Shown: piece after piece, positions 7,811-14,853 of the stretch
How positions within the stretch are numbered: position 1 is the stretch's first letter
How the letters are laid out: each line of letters starts with the position of its first letter
Assembly: GCA_044220535.1 (NCBI GenBank)
Contig: JBGAQU010000005.1
Coordinates: forward strand, 1-56,450
Source: JBDHTS01 sp044220535
GTDB lineage: Bacteria > Pseudomonadota > Alphaproteobacteria > Micavibrionales > Micavibrionaceae
Length of the DNA stretch: 56,450 bases
Direction of reading: 5' to 3'
Notes under the pieces: generated by a model
What the model was told of the DNA's origin: nothing
What the model saw: the letters and a program-made list of their open reading frames with translations, nothing else
The model's database searches: none
Position numbers and translations under genes: made by a program

Positions 7811-7839
7811 TTGACGCAAACCCGCCAAATCCCTATAGT
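7811..7839 (+). promoter_or_regulatory. Sigma-70-type promoter for the S13-S11-RpoA-L17 operon
   Basis: TTGACG at 7811-7816 and TATAGT at 7834-7839 are separated by exactly 17 bases and lie about 150 bases before the S13 start. The predicted leader (about 7846-7990) contains the short inverted pair CCTTGAACCACAAGG. In other bacteria the alpha-operon leader is a site of translational feedback. Whether this one is cannot be told from sequence. Confidence 0.75.
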
Positions 7840-7990
7840 CCGCGCATCTTTATGCATTTGCATTGGTATATCCGATAGAAACGCCTTGAACCACAAGGCT
7901 TTTTAACCGAAAACAACCTGGCTCTTCATAAAGTGGTATACGAACTGGCATTACGGTTCGGTTGGAAATCATACGAAAAGGAACGACTAC

Positions 7991-8371
7991 ATGGCACGTA
8001 TCGCTGGCGTGAACATTCCGGACAACAAACGCGTCCCGATCTCGCTCACCTATATTCACGGCATTGGCCGCCCCACCGCCTTCCAACTCTGCGCCACACT
8101 GGGCATCGATACCCAGCGCCGCATGAAGGACCTGACGGAAGATGAGCTGAACGCCATCCGTAAGGAAATTGAAGCCAATTACACCATCGAAGGCGATCTG
8201 CGCCGCGAAACCGCGATGAGCATCAAGCGCCTGATGGATATGCGCTCTTATCGCGGCCTGCGCCATCGTTCCGGCCTGCCGGTCCGCGGACAGCGCACCC
8301 AGACCAACGCCCGCACCCGCAAGGGCCCGGCGAAACCGGTCGCAGGCAAAAAGGATGCACCGAAGAAGTGA
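7991..8371 (+). CDS. rpsM: 30S ribosomal protein S13
   Basis: The product is 126 residues. It starts MARIAGVNIPDNKRVPISLT and carries the helix-two-turn-helix core and the C-terminal rRNA-binding signature (YRGLRHRSGLPVRGQRTQTN, then ARTRKGPAK). S13 makes the intersubunit bridges with L5 and the 23S rRNA A-site finger. The start follows GAAAAGGAACGACTAC. The stop TGA is overlapped by a palindrome nearly identical to the one at the L6 stop. Confidence 0.98.
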   Translation: MARIAGVNIPDNKRVPISLTYIHGIGRPTAFQLCATLGIDTQRRMKDLTEDELNAIRKEIEANYTIEGDLRRETAMSIKRLMDMRSYRGLRHRSGLPVRGQRTQTNARTRKGPAKPVAGKKDAPKK

Positions 8372-8408
8372 CGGTTTGCTTAGGCGCTCCGCGCCTTAGC
8401 CAAACCGT
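8371..8408. repeat. Palindrome fused to the S13 stop codon (copy 2)
   Basis: ACGGTTTGCTTAGGCGC and GCGCCTTAGCCAAACCGT form a hairpin that starts on the last base of the S13 stop. The outer 10-base arms are identical to those of the element at 2854, and both are preceded by AAGAAGTG and followed by a GTCATCCC unit. Confidence 0.85.
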
Positions 8409-8432
8409 CATCCCCGCGAAGGCGGGGATCCA
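8407..8432. repeat. Single unit of the GTCATCCC-type repeat, S13-S11 spacer
   Basis: GTCATCCCCGCGAAGGCGGGGATCC is one arm of the dispersed repeat, without the inverted partner seen at most other sites. It follows directly on the palindrome at 8371. Confidence 0.75.
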
Positions 8433-8468
8433 GGTGCCCCACAGAATTCAGGAATAAGGAACAAAACC

Positions 8469-8864
8469 ATGGCAAAACCAGCCACCGCTGCAAAAGTAAA
8501 AAAGAAAGTCCGGAAGAACATCACCGCGGGCGTGGCCCACGTGAATTCCAACTTCAACAATACGATGATCACCATCACCGATGCCCAAGGCAACGCGGTG
8601 TCCTGGTCGTCCGCCGGCATGATGGGCTTCAAGGGCAGCCGTAAATCGACGCCTTACGCCGCCCAGGTCGCCGCCGAAGACGCAGGTCGCAAGGCCCAGG
8701 AACACGGCATGAAAGAACTGGAAGTTCTGGTGAAAGGCCCCGGTTCGGGCCGTGAATCCGCACTCCGCGCGCTTCAGTCGGTCGGCTTCACCATCCGCTC
8801 CATCCAGGACGTGACGGCGATCCCGCACAATGGCTGCCGCCCGCGCAAACGCCGCCGCGTTTAA
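8469..8864 (+). CDS. rpsK: 30S ribosomal protein S11
   Basis: The product is 131 residues, normal length. The core VNSNFNNTMITITDAQGNAV, then SSAGMMGFKGSRKSTPYAAQ, and the C-terminal GPGSGRESALRALQ followed by VTAIPHNGCRPRKRRRV are diagnostic. S11 lies on the platform of the small subunit near the E site. A GGAATAAGGAACAAAACC leader precedes the start. An orphan ORF separates it from RpoA. Confidence 0.98.
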   Translation: MAKPATAAKVKKKVRKNITAGVAHVNSNFNNTMITITDAQGNAVSWSSAGMMGFKGSRKSTPYAAQVAAEDAGRKAQEHGMKELEVLVKGPGSGRESALRALQSVGFTIRSIQDVTAIPHNGCRPRKRRRV

Positions 8865-8883
8865 TTGGAATTTGAGTGTAATA

Positions 8884-9063
8884 ATGAGCAAAGGAATAAC
8901 CTCAAACTTTAATGGTCTTACGCCAATTGTTGCGGCTGGATTATTTTTGTTTGTGGGTGCTGAAATTGCTGCAGAGTTCAACGCGATTGCAGACAACCTC
9001 GTTAATAATGCTTTCTACACAGGTCTGGCAATGACGGCTATTGGCCGAATTTGCCAGATTTGA
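8884..9063 (+). CDS. Small hydrophobic orphan protein between S11 and RpoA
   Basis: This 59-residue frame starts at the ATG 19 bases after the S11 stop and ends before the RpoA start. An upstream in-frame ATG at 8830 lies inside S11 and is rejected. I do not recognise it. Two hydrophobic stretches (PIVAAGLFLFVGAEIAAEF, and NAFYTGLAMTAIGR) could be one or two membrane segments. The DNA is more A+T-rich than its neighbours. It has only a weak TGAGTG ahead of the start, so expression would depend on coupling to S11. It might also be non-functional. Confidence 0.5.
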   Translation: MSKGITSNFNGLTPIVAAGLFLFVGAEIAAEFNAIADNLVNNAFYTGLAMTAIGRICQI

Positions 9064-9130
9064 AACGACTTCCAGTAACCAGAGGCCGGCTAAGAACCGG
9101 ATGACGTTAACCCAAGAAAGGACTACGACC

Positions 9131-10147
9131 TTGATACAGAAAAACTGGCAGGAACTGATTAAACCGCAAAAAGTGCAGATCGAGCGCGGATCGAGCGCGA
9201 AGGCCGGCGGCAAAATTGTTGCAGAACCTTTAGAGCGCGGCTTCGGCCTGACGCTGGGTAACGCCCTGCGCCGTATCCTCCTGTCCTCGCTGCAAGGCGC
9301 GGCTGTGACCTCGGTCCAGATCGATGGCGTGCTGCATGAATTCTCCTCCATCGAAGGTGTTCGCGAAGATGTCACCGACATCATCCTGAACATCAAGGCG
9401 ATCGCCGTGCGCATGCATGTCGAAGGCCCGAAACGCATGCGCCTGCACGCGGAAGGCCCATGCGAAGTGACGGCTGGCATGATCGAGGCTGGCGCCGACA
9501 TCGAAATCATGAACCCCGACCTGGTCATCTGCACGCTGGATAAGGGCGCGAAGCTGAACATGGAAATGACCGTCAACACCGGCAAGGGTTACCGCCCGGC
9601 CGCCGCCAACCGCCCGGAAGAAGCGCCCGTCGGCCTGATCCCGGTCGACTCTGTGTTCTCGCCCGTCCGCAAAGTCTCCTACGAAGTGGAAGACACCCGC
9701 GTCGGCCAGATCACCGACTACGACAAGCTGACCCTGACTGTTGAAACCAACGGCGTGATCACGCCTGAAGATGCTGTAGCCTATGCCGCCCGCATCTTGC
9801 AGGATCAGCTGCAGGTCTTCATCAATTTCGAGGAGCCGAAAGCGGCCACCGCCTCGGAAGAAAAAGAAGAACTGCCGTTCAACAAAAACCTGCTGCGGAA
9901 AGTCGACGAACTCGAACTCTCCGTGCGCTCGGCCAACTGCCTGAAGAACGACAACATCGTTTATATCGGCGACCTGGTTCAGAAATCCGAGGGCGACATG
10001 CTGCGCACCCCGAACTTCGGCCGCAAATCGCTGAACGAGATCAAGGAAGTGCTGACCGCCATGGGCCTGCATCTCGGCATGCAGGTTGAGGGCTGGCCGC
10101 CAGAGAACATCGAAGACCTGGCCCGCCGGGTTGACGAGCCGTTCTAA
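9131..10147 (+). CDS. rpoA: DNA-directed RNA polymerase subunit alpha
   Basis: The product is 338 residues from a TTG start. Alphaproteobacterial RpoA begins (M)IQKNWQELIKP, which matches the frame exactly from TTG 9131, with GAAAGGAC placed well upstream. The in-frame ATGs at 9041 and 9101 would add family-foreign residues. The N-terminal assembly domain has EPLERGFGLTLGNALRR and VLHEFSSIEGVREDV. The C-terminal domain (about 265-325: VDELELSVRSANCL, TPNFGRKSLNEIKEVL) binds UP elements and activators. It is followed by a further orphan frame before L17. Confidence 0.97.
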   Translation: MIQKNWQELIKPQKVQIERGSSAKAGGKIVAEPLERGFGLTLGNALRRILLSSLQGAAVTSVQIDGVLHEFSSIEGVREDVTDIILNIKAIAVRMHVEGPKRMRLHAEGPCEVTAGMIEAGADIEIMNPDLVICTLDKGAKLNMEMTVNTGKGYRPAAANRPEEAPVGLIPVDSVFSPVRKVSYEVEDTRVGQITDYDKLTLTVETNGVITPEDAVAYAARILQDQLQVFINFEEPKAATASEEKEELPFNKNLLRKVDELELSVRSANCLKNDNIVYIGDLVQKSEGDMLRTPNFGRKSLNEIKEVLTAMGLHLGMQVEGWPPENIEDLARRVDEPF

Positions 10148-10148
10148 C

Positions 10149-10379
10149 ATGACGGACCGTCGTGAACAGGCCAACGCCTTAAAAAGCATTTTGCAAAGTC
10201 AATTTGGTGATGCTGTAGGCACAGTTGATTTTCGTGGCGGACGTGGAACGATGAAAAATGTTTTCATTGTGGGTTTTAATCGAACACTCAGTGAAGACGA
10301 AACAAAAAGAATACCTGCCCGGCACGAAGGATACGCGATTATTCCAGAGCGCCAAAAACCGGGTAGGGTTTTTGGTTAG
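10149..10379 (+). CDS. Small basic orphan protein between RpoA and L17
   Basis: This 76-residue frame starts one base after the RpoA stop. The track of this frame extends upstream into RpoA, but ATG 10149 is the sensible start. I do not recognise it. The chain is basic and mostly soluble, with a Gly/Arg-rich turn (VDFRGGRGTMKNVFIVGF) and a charged C-terminus ending RQKPGRVFG. Codon use is more A+T-rich than RpoA or L17. No clear ribosome binding site is present, so expression would rely on coupling to RpoA termination. Function unknown. Confidence 0.5.
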   Translation: MTDRREQANALKSILQSQFGDAVGTVDFRGGRGTMKNVFIVGFNRTLSEDETKRIPARHEGYAIIPERQKPGRVFG

Positions 10380-10479
10380 GGACATTCCGTCCCACACCGC
10401 AGGTGATGCAAAACATGCCAGCGGATAATGAAATGGATCCGCCGCGGCGGTCCGCAGATGAAAGAGAAGGACGCTACAC

Positions 10480-11064
10480 ATGGATTCAGGTCTGAAACAA
10501 CGCAAACTTGGCCGTAAAAGCCAGCACCGCCTGGCGATGTTCGCCAACATGGCAACCGCGCTGATCAAGCACGAGCAGATCGTCACGACTTTGCCGAAAG
10601 CAAAGGAACTGCGTCCGTTCGTCGAGAAAGTGATTACGCTCGGCAAAAAGGGCGGTCTCGCCAATCGCCGCCGCGCGATCTCGATCGTCCGTGACGAAGC
10701 GCAGGTCGAAAAACTGTTCTCCGTCCTGGCTGACCGTTATGCCAAACGCAATGGCGGTTACTGCCGCGTCATGAAAGCCGGTTTCCGCTATGGCGACGCC
10801 GCGCCGATGGCCGTCATCGAACTGGTCGACCGCGATACGTCCGCTAAAGGCCTGGACTCCGGCCCGGTCAATTTCGTCGACAGCGAACATGAGGAAGCCG
10901 CGAAAGCCGCTCCGAAAAAAGCAGCCAAAGGCCCTGCCAAAAAAGCCGACAAAAAGCCGGCTGCCAAAGCTGAAGACGGCGAAGACAAGCCAAAAGCCAA
11001 AGCATCCGCAAAGCCCAAGGCCGACGCTGAAAAAGCAAAAAAGAAACCGGCCAAGGAAGGCTGA
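10480..11064 (+). CDS. rplQ: 50S ribosomal protein L17 with Lys/Ala-rich C-terminal extension
   Basis: The product is 194 residues, against about 120-140 usually. Residues 1-125 are typical L17 (KLGRKSQHRLAMFANMATAL, then KAKELRPFVEKVITL and GGYCRVMKAGFRYGDAAPMA). The last 60 or so residues are low complexity, nearly all Ala, Lys, Pro and Asp, with the unit AAPKKAAKG that resembles the N-terminal extension of L30. L17 lies near the tunnel exit. An AGAAGGACGC site precedes the start. A terminator closes the operon 16 bases later. Confidence 0.97.
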   Translation: MDSGLKQRKLGRKSQHRLAMFANMATALIKHEQIVTTLPKAKELRPFVEKVITLGKKGGLANRRRAISIVRDEAQVEKLFSVLADRYAKRNGGYCRVMKAGFRYGDAAPMAVIELVDRDTSAKGLDSGPVNFVDSEHEEAAKAAPKKAAKGPAKKADKKPAAKAEDGEDKPKAKASAKPKADAEKAKKKPAKEG

Positions 11065-11080
11065 TCCTACAAACAGTTTT

Positions 11081-11107
11081 AAAAAGCGGGCTTCGGCCCG
11101 CTTTTTT
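11081..11107 (+). terminator. Rho-independent terminator after L17
   Basis: AAAAAGCGGG-CTTCGG-CCCGCTTTTTT forms a GC stem with a UUCG-type loop and a T-run. It ends the ribosomal cluster. Confidence 0.9.
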
Positions 11108-11149
11108 ATTGGTTTGACAGGCTGCCGTTTGCCAACCATTCTTTGAAGA

Positions 11150-12469
11150 ATGAAAACCGAAAAAACGGTCATTCCGCCGACAAATTCCCATTTCACGCTC
11201 AATCTTATCGCGGGCGCTGCTTTTTTCTGCGTGGTTTTTTGTTTTACAGGACGCGGGTTTGATATTTTAAACCTGATCCTCTGTGGCCTTGCGTTCTCAA
11301 GCGTCATTCTGATTTTAGGTGAAATCTATATATTGAAATCACCATGGCGGCCCCGGGTCGGCCTGATACCACGGGGTTCATTCAATCCTTCAAGGATCGG
11401 GATCAAATTGCTGGCTTTCTTTGTAACGTTGGCCGGATGCGTGCTTTTTTACAGCCTTCTACCCCCGGATCTGGCGCAGCCATATCATCGCTTCGTGAAT
11501 GTGTTTCTGCAGGCCATGCCGTTCATTGTCGCAGGCGGCGCAGTATACATCGCCCTTATGGATTCCCGTTTTGAAAATCCGCATGACGGTCTGTGGCATT
11601 TCGGCGTTTTTTTGCTGGGGCGCTGGAAACAATGCGATAGCCAAAGCCTGCGCATATATATTCAATCTGTATTCTTGCGCGCATTTTTTATTCCGTTGAT
11701 GTTTGAATTTTTACTGAGCCTTCTGACCTCCGTGATCTCGGATCCTGAAACACTAATCGCAAAAGATGCCGGTCAGGTCATGCAGTCCGGGTCCGCCGGC
11801 TTGTTGATATGTTTGCTGCGCGCCTATTTTTTCTTTCTGGTTGTCGATGTTCTGTTCGCAACGCTGGGCTATGCCTTGGCCTTCCGGTCACTGGATACGG
11901 ATATACGCTCGGTCGAACCTACCTTGCTGGGCTGGGTGGTGTGTATGATTTGTTATGCGCCCATTTTTGATATGGTCATGGCGCCCTATGTTTTTTCCGC
12001 CCTGTTTGAAAATCCGCAATGGTATGAATGGCTGTCGGGCCATTCGGCAGCGCTGGCTGTCTGGGGCGCCGCCGCCATCATCGCCATGGGCCTGGAAGCC
12101 ATGACCACTGTCAATTTCGGCATGCGGTTTTCCAATCTGACCTATCGCGGCATTGTAACCGGGGGCTTGTTCCGTTTTACCCGTCATCCGCAATATGTGT
12201 GCAAGATGGTGAACCGTTTTCTTGTCTACATGCCGTTTTTAAGCCTGCATGGCGTAGCCGGTATTACAGTTTCCATGATTTCATTTTTGGCGATGTGCAT
12301 CATCTATTTCCTGCGCGCGCGGACGGAGGAAAATCATTTGTCCCGCTACCCGGAATATGTGGCCTATGCGAATTATATAGAAGAAAACGGAATCTTCAGG
12401 TGGGCAGGGCGGGTGCTGCCGTTCTTAAGGTTTTCGGAACAGCGCGCACAGGCGCACAGGATTTTTTAA
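11150..12469 (+). CDS. Multi-pass membrane protein with isoprenylcysteine-methyltransferase-like C-terminal domain
   Basis: The product is 439 residues with roughly nine to eleven hydrophobic segments. The C-terminal 100 residues carry the signature of the ICMT/PEMT/NnrU-type membrane methyltransferases: GGLFRFTRHPQYVCK around 338-352, and the distal RARTEENHLSRYPEYVAYA near 388-404, where RHPxY and EExxL bind S-adenosylmethionine. The N-terminal 330 residues do not suggest a family to me. The likely role is methylation of a lipid, a lipid-linked group or a prenyl-like substrate. The substrate is unknown. It is an independent gene after the L17 terminator, facing the convergent orphan genes at 12,471-13,360. 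Confidence 0.75.
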   Translation: MKTEKTVIPPTNSHFTLNLIAGAAFFCVVFCFTGRGFDILNLILCGLAFSSVILILGEIYILKSPWRPRVGLIPRGSFNPSRIGIKLLAFFVTLAGCVLFYSLLPPDLAQPYHRFVNVFLQAMPFIVAGGAVYIALMDSRFENPHDGLWHFGVFLLGRWKQCDSQSLRIYIQSVFLRAFFIPLMFEFLLSLLTSVISDPETLIAKDAGQVMQSGSAGLLICLLRAYFFFLVVDVLFATLGYALAFRSLDTDIRSVEPTLLGWVVCMICYAPIFDMVMAPYVFSALFENPQWYEWLSGHSAALAVWGAAAIIAMGLEAMTTVNFGMRFSNLTYRGIVTGGLFRFTRHPQYVCKMVNRFLVYMPFLSLHGVAGITVSMISFLAMCIIYFLRARTEENHLSRYPEYVAYANYIEENGIFRWAGRVLPFLRFSEQRAQAHRIF

Positions 12470-12470
12470 A

Positions 12471-12740
12471 TCAGCCGATACCGGGCTTTAAAAGAGCCAG
12501 CACGGTCGTATGCACGGGTTGCGGGCGATGGCTCAGTTCCTTGCGATCAAACCCAACCTCAATACCGTCGGCGTTCATGCGCCACAATGTTATGCAGTGC
12601 GGCTTTCTTCTCTGCAATTCGATCTTCAATATTTCAAGCGGACTTTCCAAATTGGATGGCACTTTAATATAGGAACATTCCCCGTCATGACGAACATTTG
12701 CGAAGGCAGGTTGCAGCTGGATCATGAAATCGCGTGTCAT
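12471..12740 (-). CDS. Orphan protein, second gene of a two-gene minus-strand unit
   Basis: This 89-residue frame starts at the ATG following TTAGGATTGATAAAA. A TTG three codons upstream is also in frame. I do not recognise it. It is a mixed alpha/beta soluble composition with one Trp and two Cys, and no signal or membrane segment. It begins 11 bases after the stop of the gene at 12,752, so the two are probably co-transcribed. Its 3' end abuts the convergent ICMT-like gene within one base. Confidence 0.6.
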   Translation of the reverse strand: MTRDFMIQLQPAFANVRHDGECSYIKVPSNLESPLEILKIELQRRKPHCITLWRMNADGIEVGFDRKELSHRPQPVHTTVLALLKPGIG

Positions 12741-12751
12741 TTTTATCAATC

Positions 12752-13360
12752 CTAAAGGGGCTTATAGGTCAGGCCGAGTTTTTCAGCCGCCTTGATGTTT
12801 GAAAGCGGGATCGGTTTTTCAAAAACTGCGGTCAGGCCAGCCCCTTCATAATAAACGGCAAGCGGCAATGTATTGAATACATGCGAAATATGTGATCCAG
12901 GAGCCGGGCGTGGTTCAAAATGATAGTTGTAGGTATCGATACGTTCCAATCCTTGCGACAAAAGCGCTTGTTCATCTCCAGGATTTAAAAAATCTTCAAG
13001 CACAAAAAACTTGGCGCCCACAAAAGCCCCTTTTATTCCGTTTTCCGCAAGGGTTGCAGCGAGCGTATCAATCGTTTGCCCGTTTAATTTAAAAACCGCG
13101 TCGGCATTCCGGCCGATCGCGCGCGCATGCAGGGTGATCAGTTCTTCATAGAGTGCTTGATTGGTAATATTGTGCAGGCCGGAAGCGTTCTTTAAAACCG
13201 TGCTGATTTCGAACGCAATATCGGAATCCCGGTCCAGGGAAAGGCCCTGCCGCCATGCTTCCAGTTGATTTGGCCTGACAAATGGGCCATTTGCACCGGC
13301 TTTTGTTAGGAACTGCACACCTGCGGCGCCTAAGGAATGTGTATGCAATGAATCATCCAT
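12752..13360 (-). CDS. Orphan protein, first gene of a two-gene minus-strand unit
   Basis: The product is 202 residues and unrecognised. There is no signal peptide. The chain is mainly soluble with segments such as LKNASGLHNITNQALYEELI and GIKGAFVGAKFFVLEDFLNP. A strong ribosome binding site AAAGGAGATTCAT sits directly before ATG. The same AAAGGAGATT leader is found before the orphans at 38,016 and 51,916. Upstream, TTGATT and TAATTC with 17-base spacing may be its promoter, in the A+T-rich divergent region shared with RarA. Confidence 0.65.
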   Translation of the reverse strand: MDDSLHTHSLGAAGVQFLTKAGANGPFVRPNQLEAWRQGLSLDRDSDIAFEISTVLKNASGLHNITNQALYEELITLHARAIGRNADAVFKLNGQTIDTLAATLAENGIKGAFVGAKFFVLEDFLNPGDEQALLSQGLERIDTYNYHFEPRPAPGSHISHVFNTLPLAVYYEGAGLTAVFEKPIPLSNIKAAEKLGLTYKPL

Positions 13361-13446
13361 ATGAATCTCCTTTGCCAGAATTAAACATAAAATATGGAAA
13401 AATCAATAAAAGAATGATGTGTCTTGCAGTTAAAATATGGATCTCA

Positions 13447-13475
13447 TTGATTGCGTTCATCAATTGTTCTAATTC
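13447..13475 (+). promoter_or_regulatory. Candidate promoter giving a leaderless RarA mRNA
   Basis: TTGATT at 13447-13452 and TAATTC at 13470-13475 are 17 bases apart. Transcription starting six to seven bases downstream would begin at or next to the RarA ATG at 13482. No Shine-Dalgarno sequence exists before that ATG. Confidence 0.4.
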
Positions 13476-13481
13476 TATTGC

Positions 13482-14792
13482 ATGGCTGATTTGTTTCAAA
13501 CCGAAGCGGCAATCCCGGATGCGCCGCGCCCGCTCGCCGATCTCCTGCGTCCGCAAAGGTTGGAGGAGATCGTAGGTCAGGATCACCTGGTCGGGCCGGA
13601 CGGCCCCTTGCGCAAGCTGATCCAGCGTGGCCGCTTGCCGTCCATGATCCTGTGGGGTCCGCCCGGTTGCGGCAAGACGACGCTGGCAAGGATTTTGTCC
13701 GGCCATACCGATCTGCAGTTTGAACAAATCTCTGCGATTTTCTCCGGCGTTGCCGATTTAAAAAAACTCTTTGAACAGGCCCGCATCCGCAGGCAGAAGG
13801 GCGCGGGCACGCTGCTGTTCGTCGATGAAATCCACCGTTTCAACAAATCGCAGCAGGACGCTTTCCTGCCGGTGGTGGAGGACGGCACCATCACCCTGAT
13901 CGGCGCGACCACCGAAAACCCGTCTTTCGAATTGAATTCGGCCTTATTGTCGCGCTGCCAGGTCTTCGTGCTGAAACGTCTGGACGACGCGGCGCTGGAC
14001 GGGTTGCTGCAACGGGCGGAAAGCCATTACGGGCGGGTATTGCCCTTGTCGCCCGAAGCGCGCGAAGCCTTGAAAGCCATGGCGGACGGCGATGGGCGCT
14101 ATGCGCTGACCATGGCGGAACAGGTGCTGACGGAGGTGGAAGAGGGCCGGGCGTTGGATATCGCCTCTCTGTCCGGTCTGGTGCAGAAACGCGCGCCGCT
14201 CTACGACAAAAAAGACGACAGCCATTATAACCTGATCAGCGCCCTGCATAAATCCGTGCGCGGGTCCGACGCCGATGCCGCGCTCTACTGGTTCTGCCGC
14301 ATGCTGGATGGCGGGGAAGACCCGCGCTACATTGCCCGCCGCATGACGCGCATGGCGGTGGAGGATATCGGCCTCGCGCAGCCGGACGCGTTGCAGATGT
14401 GCATCAATGCCTGGGAAAATTACGAACGGCTGGGCAGTCCCGAAGGCGAGCTGGGTCTGGCCCAGGCGCTGATCTACCTTGCCACCGCCCCCAAATCGAA
14501 CGCGGCCTATATGGCGTATAAGGCGGCGAGGCGCAGCGCGCAGGAGACCGGCTCCCTGATGCCGCCCATGCATATCCTGAACGCGCCGACGAAAATGATG
14601 AAATCCATGGGCTATGGCAAGGATTATGCCTATGACCCCGATACGCCGGAAGGCTTCTCCGGCCAGAATTATTTCCCCGACGGCATGGATCGGCAGGATT
14701 TTTATGACCCGGTCGAGCGCGGTTTTGAACGGGAAATCCGCAAACGGCTCGATTACTGGAAAGGGTTAAGAGAAAGTAAAAAATCGGGATAG
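13482..14792 (+). CDS. rarA: Replication-associated recombination protein A (AAA+ ATPase)
   Basis: The product is 436 residues, the normal length for RarA/MgsA. It acts at stalled replication forks with SSB and is related to the clamp-loader gamma subunit. Walker A GPPGCGKT is at 59-66, Walker B with the family extension LLFVDEIHRFNKSQQDAFLP is near 111-130, and sensor 1 is GATTENPSFELN. The C-terminal tetramerisation region includes KKDDSHYNLISALHKSVRGS. The start has no ribosome binding site (see promoter). In several alphaproteobacteria rarA, crcB, a pseudouridine synthase and ATP12 lie together, as here. Confidence 0.96.
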   Translation: MADLFQTEAAIPDAPRPLADLLRPQRLEEIVGQDHLVGPDGPLRKLIQRGRLPSMILWGPPGCGKTTLARILSGHTDLQFEQISAIFSGVADLKKLFEQARIRRQKGAGTLLFVDEIHRFNKSQQDAFLPVVEDGTITLIGATTENPSFELNSALLSRCQVFVLKRLDDAALDGLLQRAESHYGRVLPLSPEAREALKAMADGDGRYALTMAEQVLTEVEEGRALDIASLSGLVQKRAPLYDKKDDSHYNLISALHKSVRGSDADAALYWFCRMLDGGEDPRYIARRMTRMAVEDIGLAQPDALQMCINAWENYERLGSPEGELGLAQALIYLATAPKSNAAYMAYKAARRSAQETGSLMPPMHILNAPTKMMKSMGYGKDYAYDPDTPEGFSGQNYFPDGMDRQDFYDPVERGFEREIRKRLDYWKGLRESKKSG

Positions 14793-14853
14793 AAACACTG
14801 GAGGAATTTTGCCACAATTGGGTGAGAAAATAAGTCGACAGGACAAACCAAGA

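Noticed and set aside
9041..9130. An RpoA start at ATG 9041 or 9101.
   Set aside because: The residues before TTG 9131 do not match any RpoA N-terminus, whereas the protein from TTG does, and GAAAGGAC is correctly spaced for TTG.
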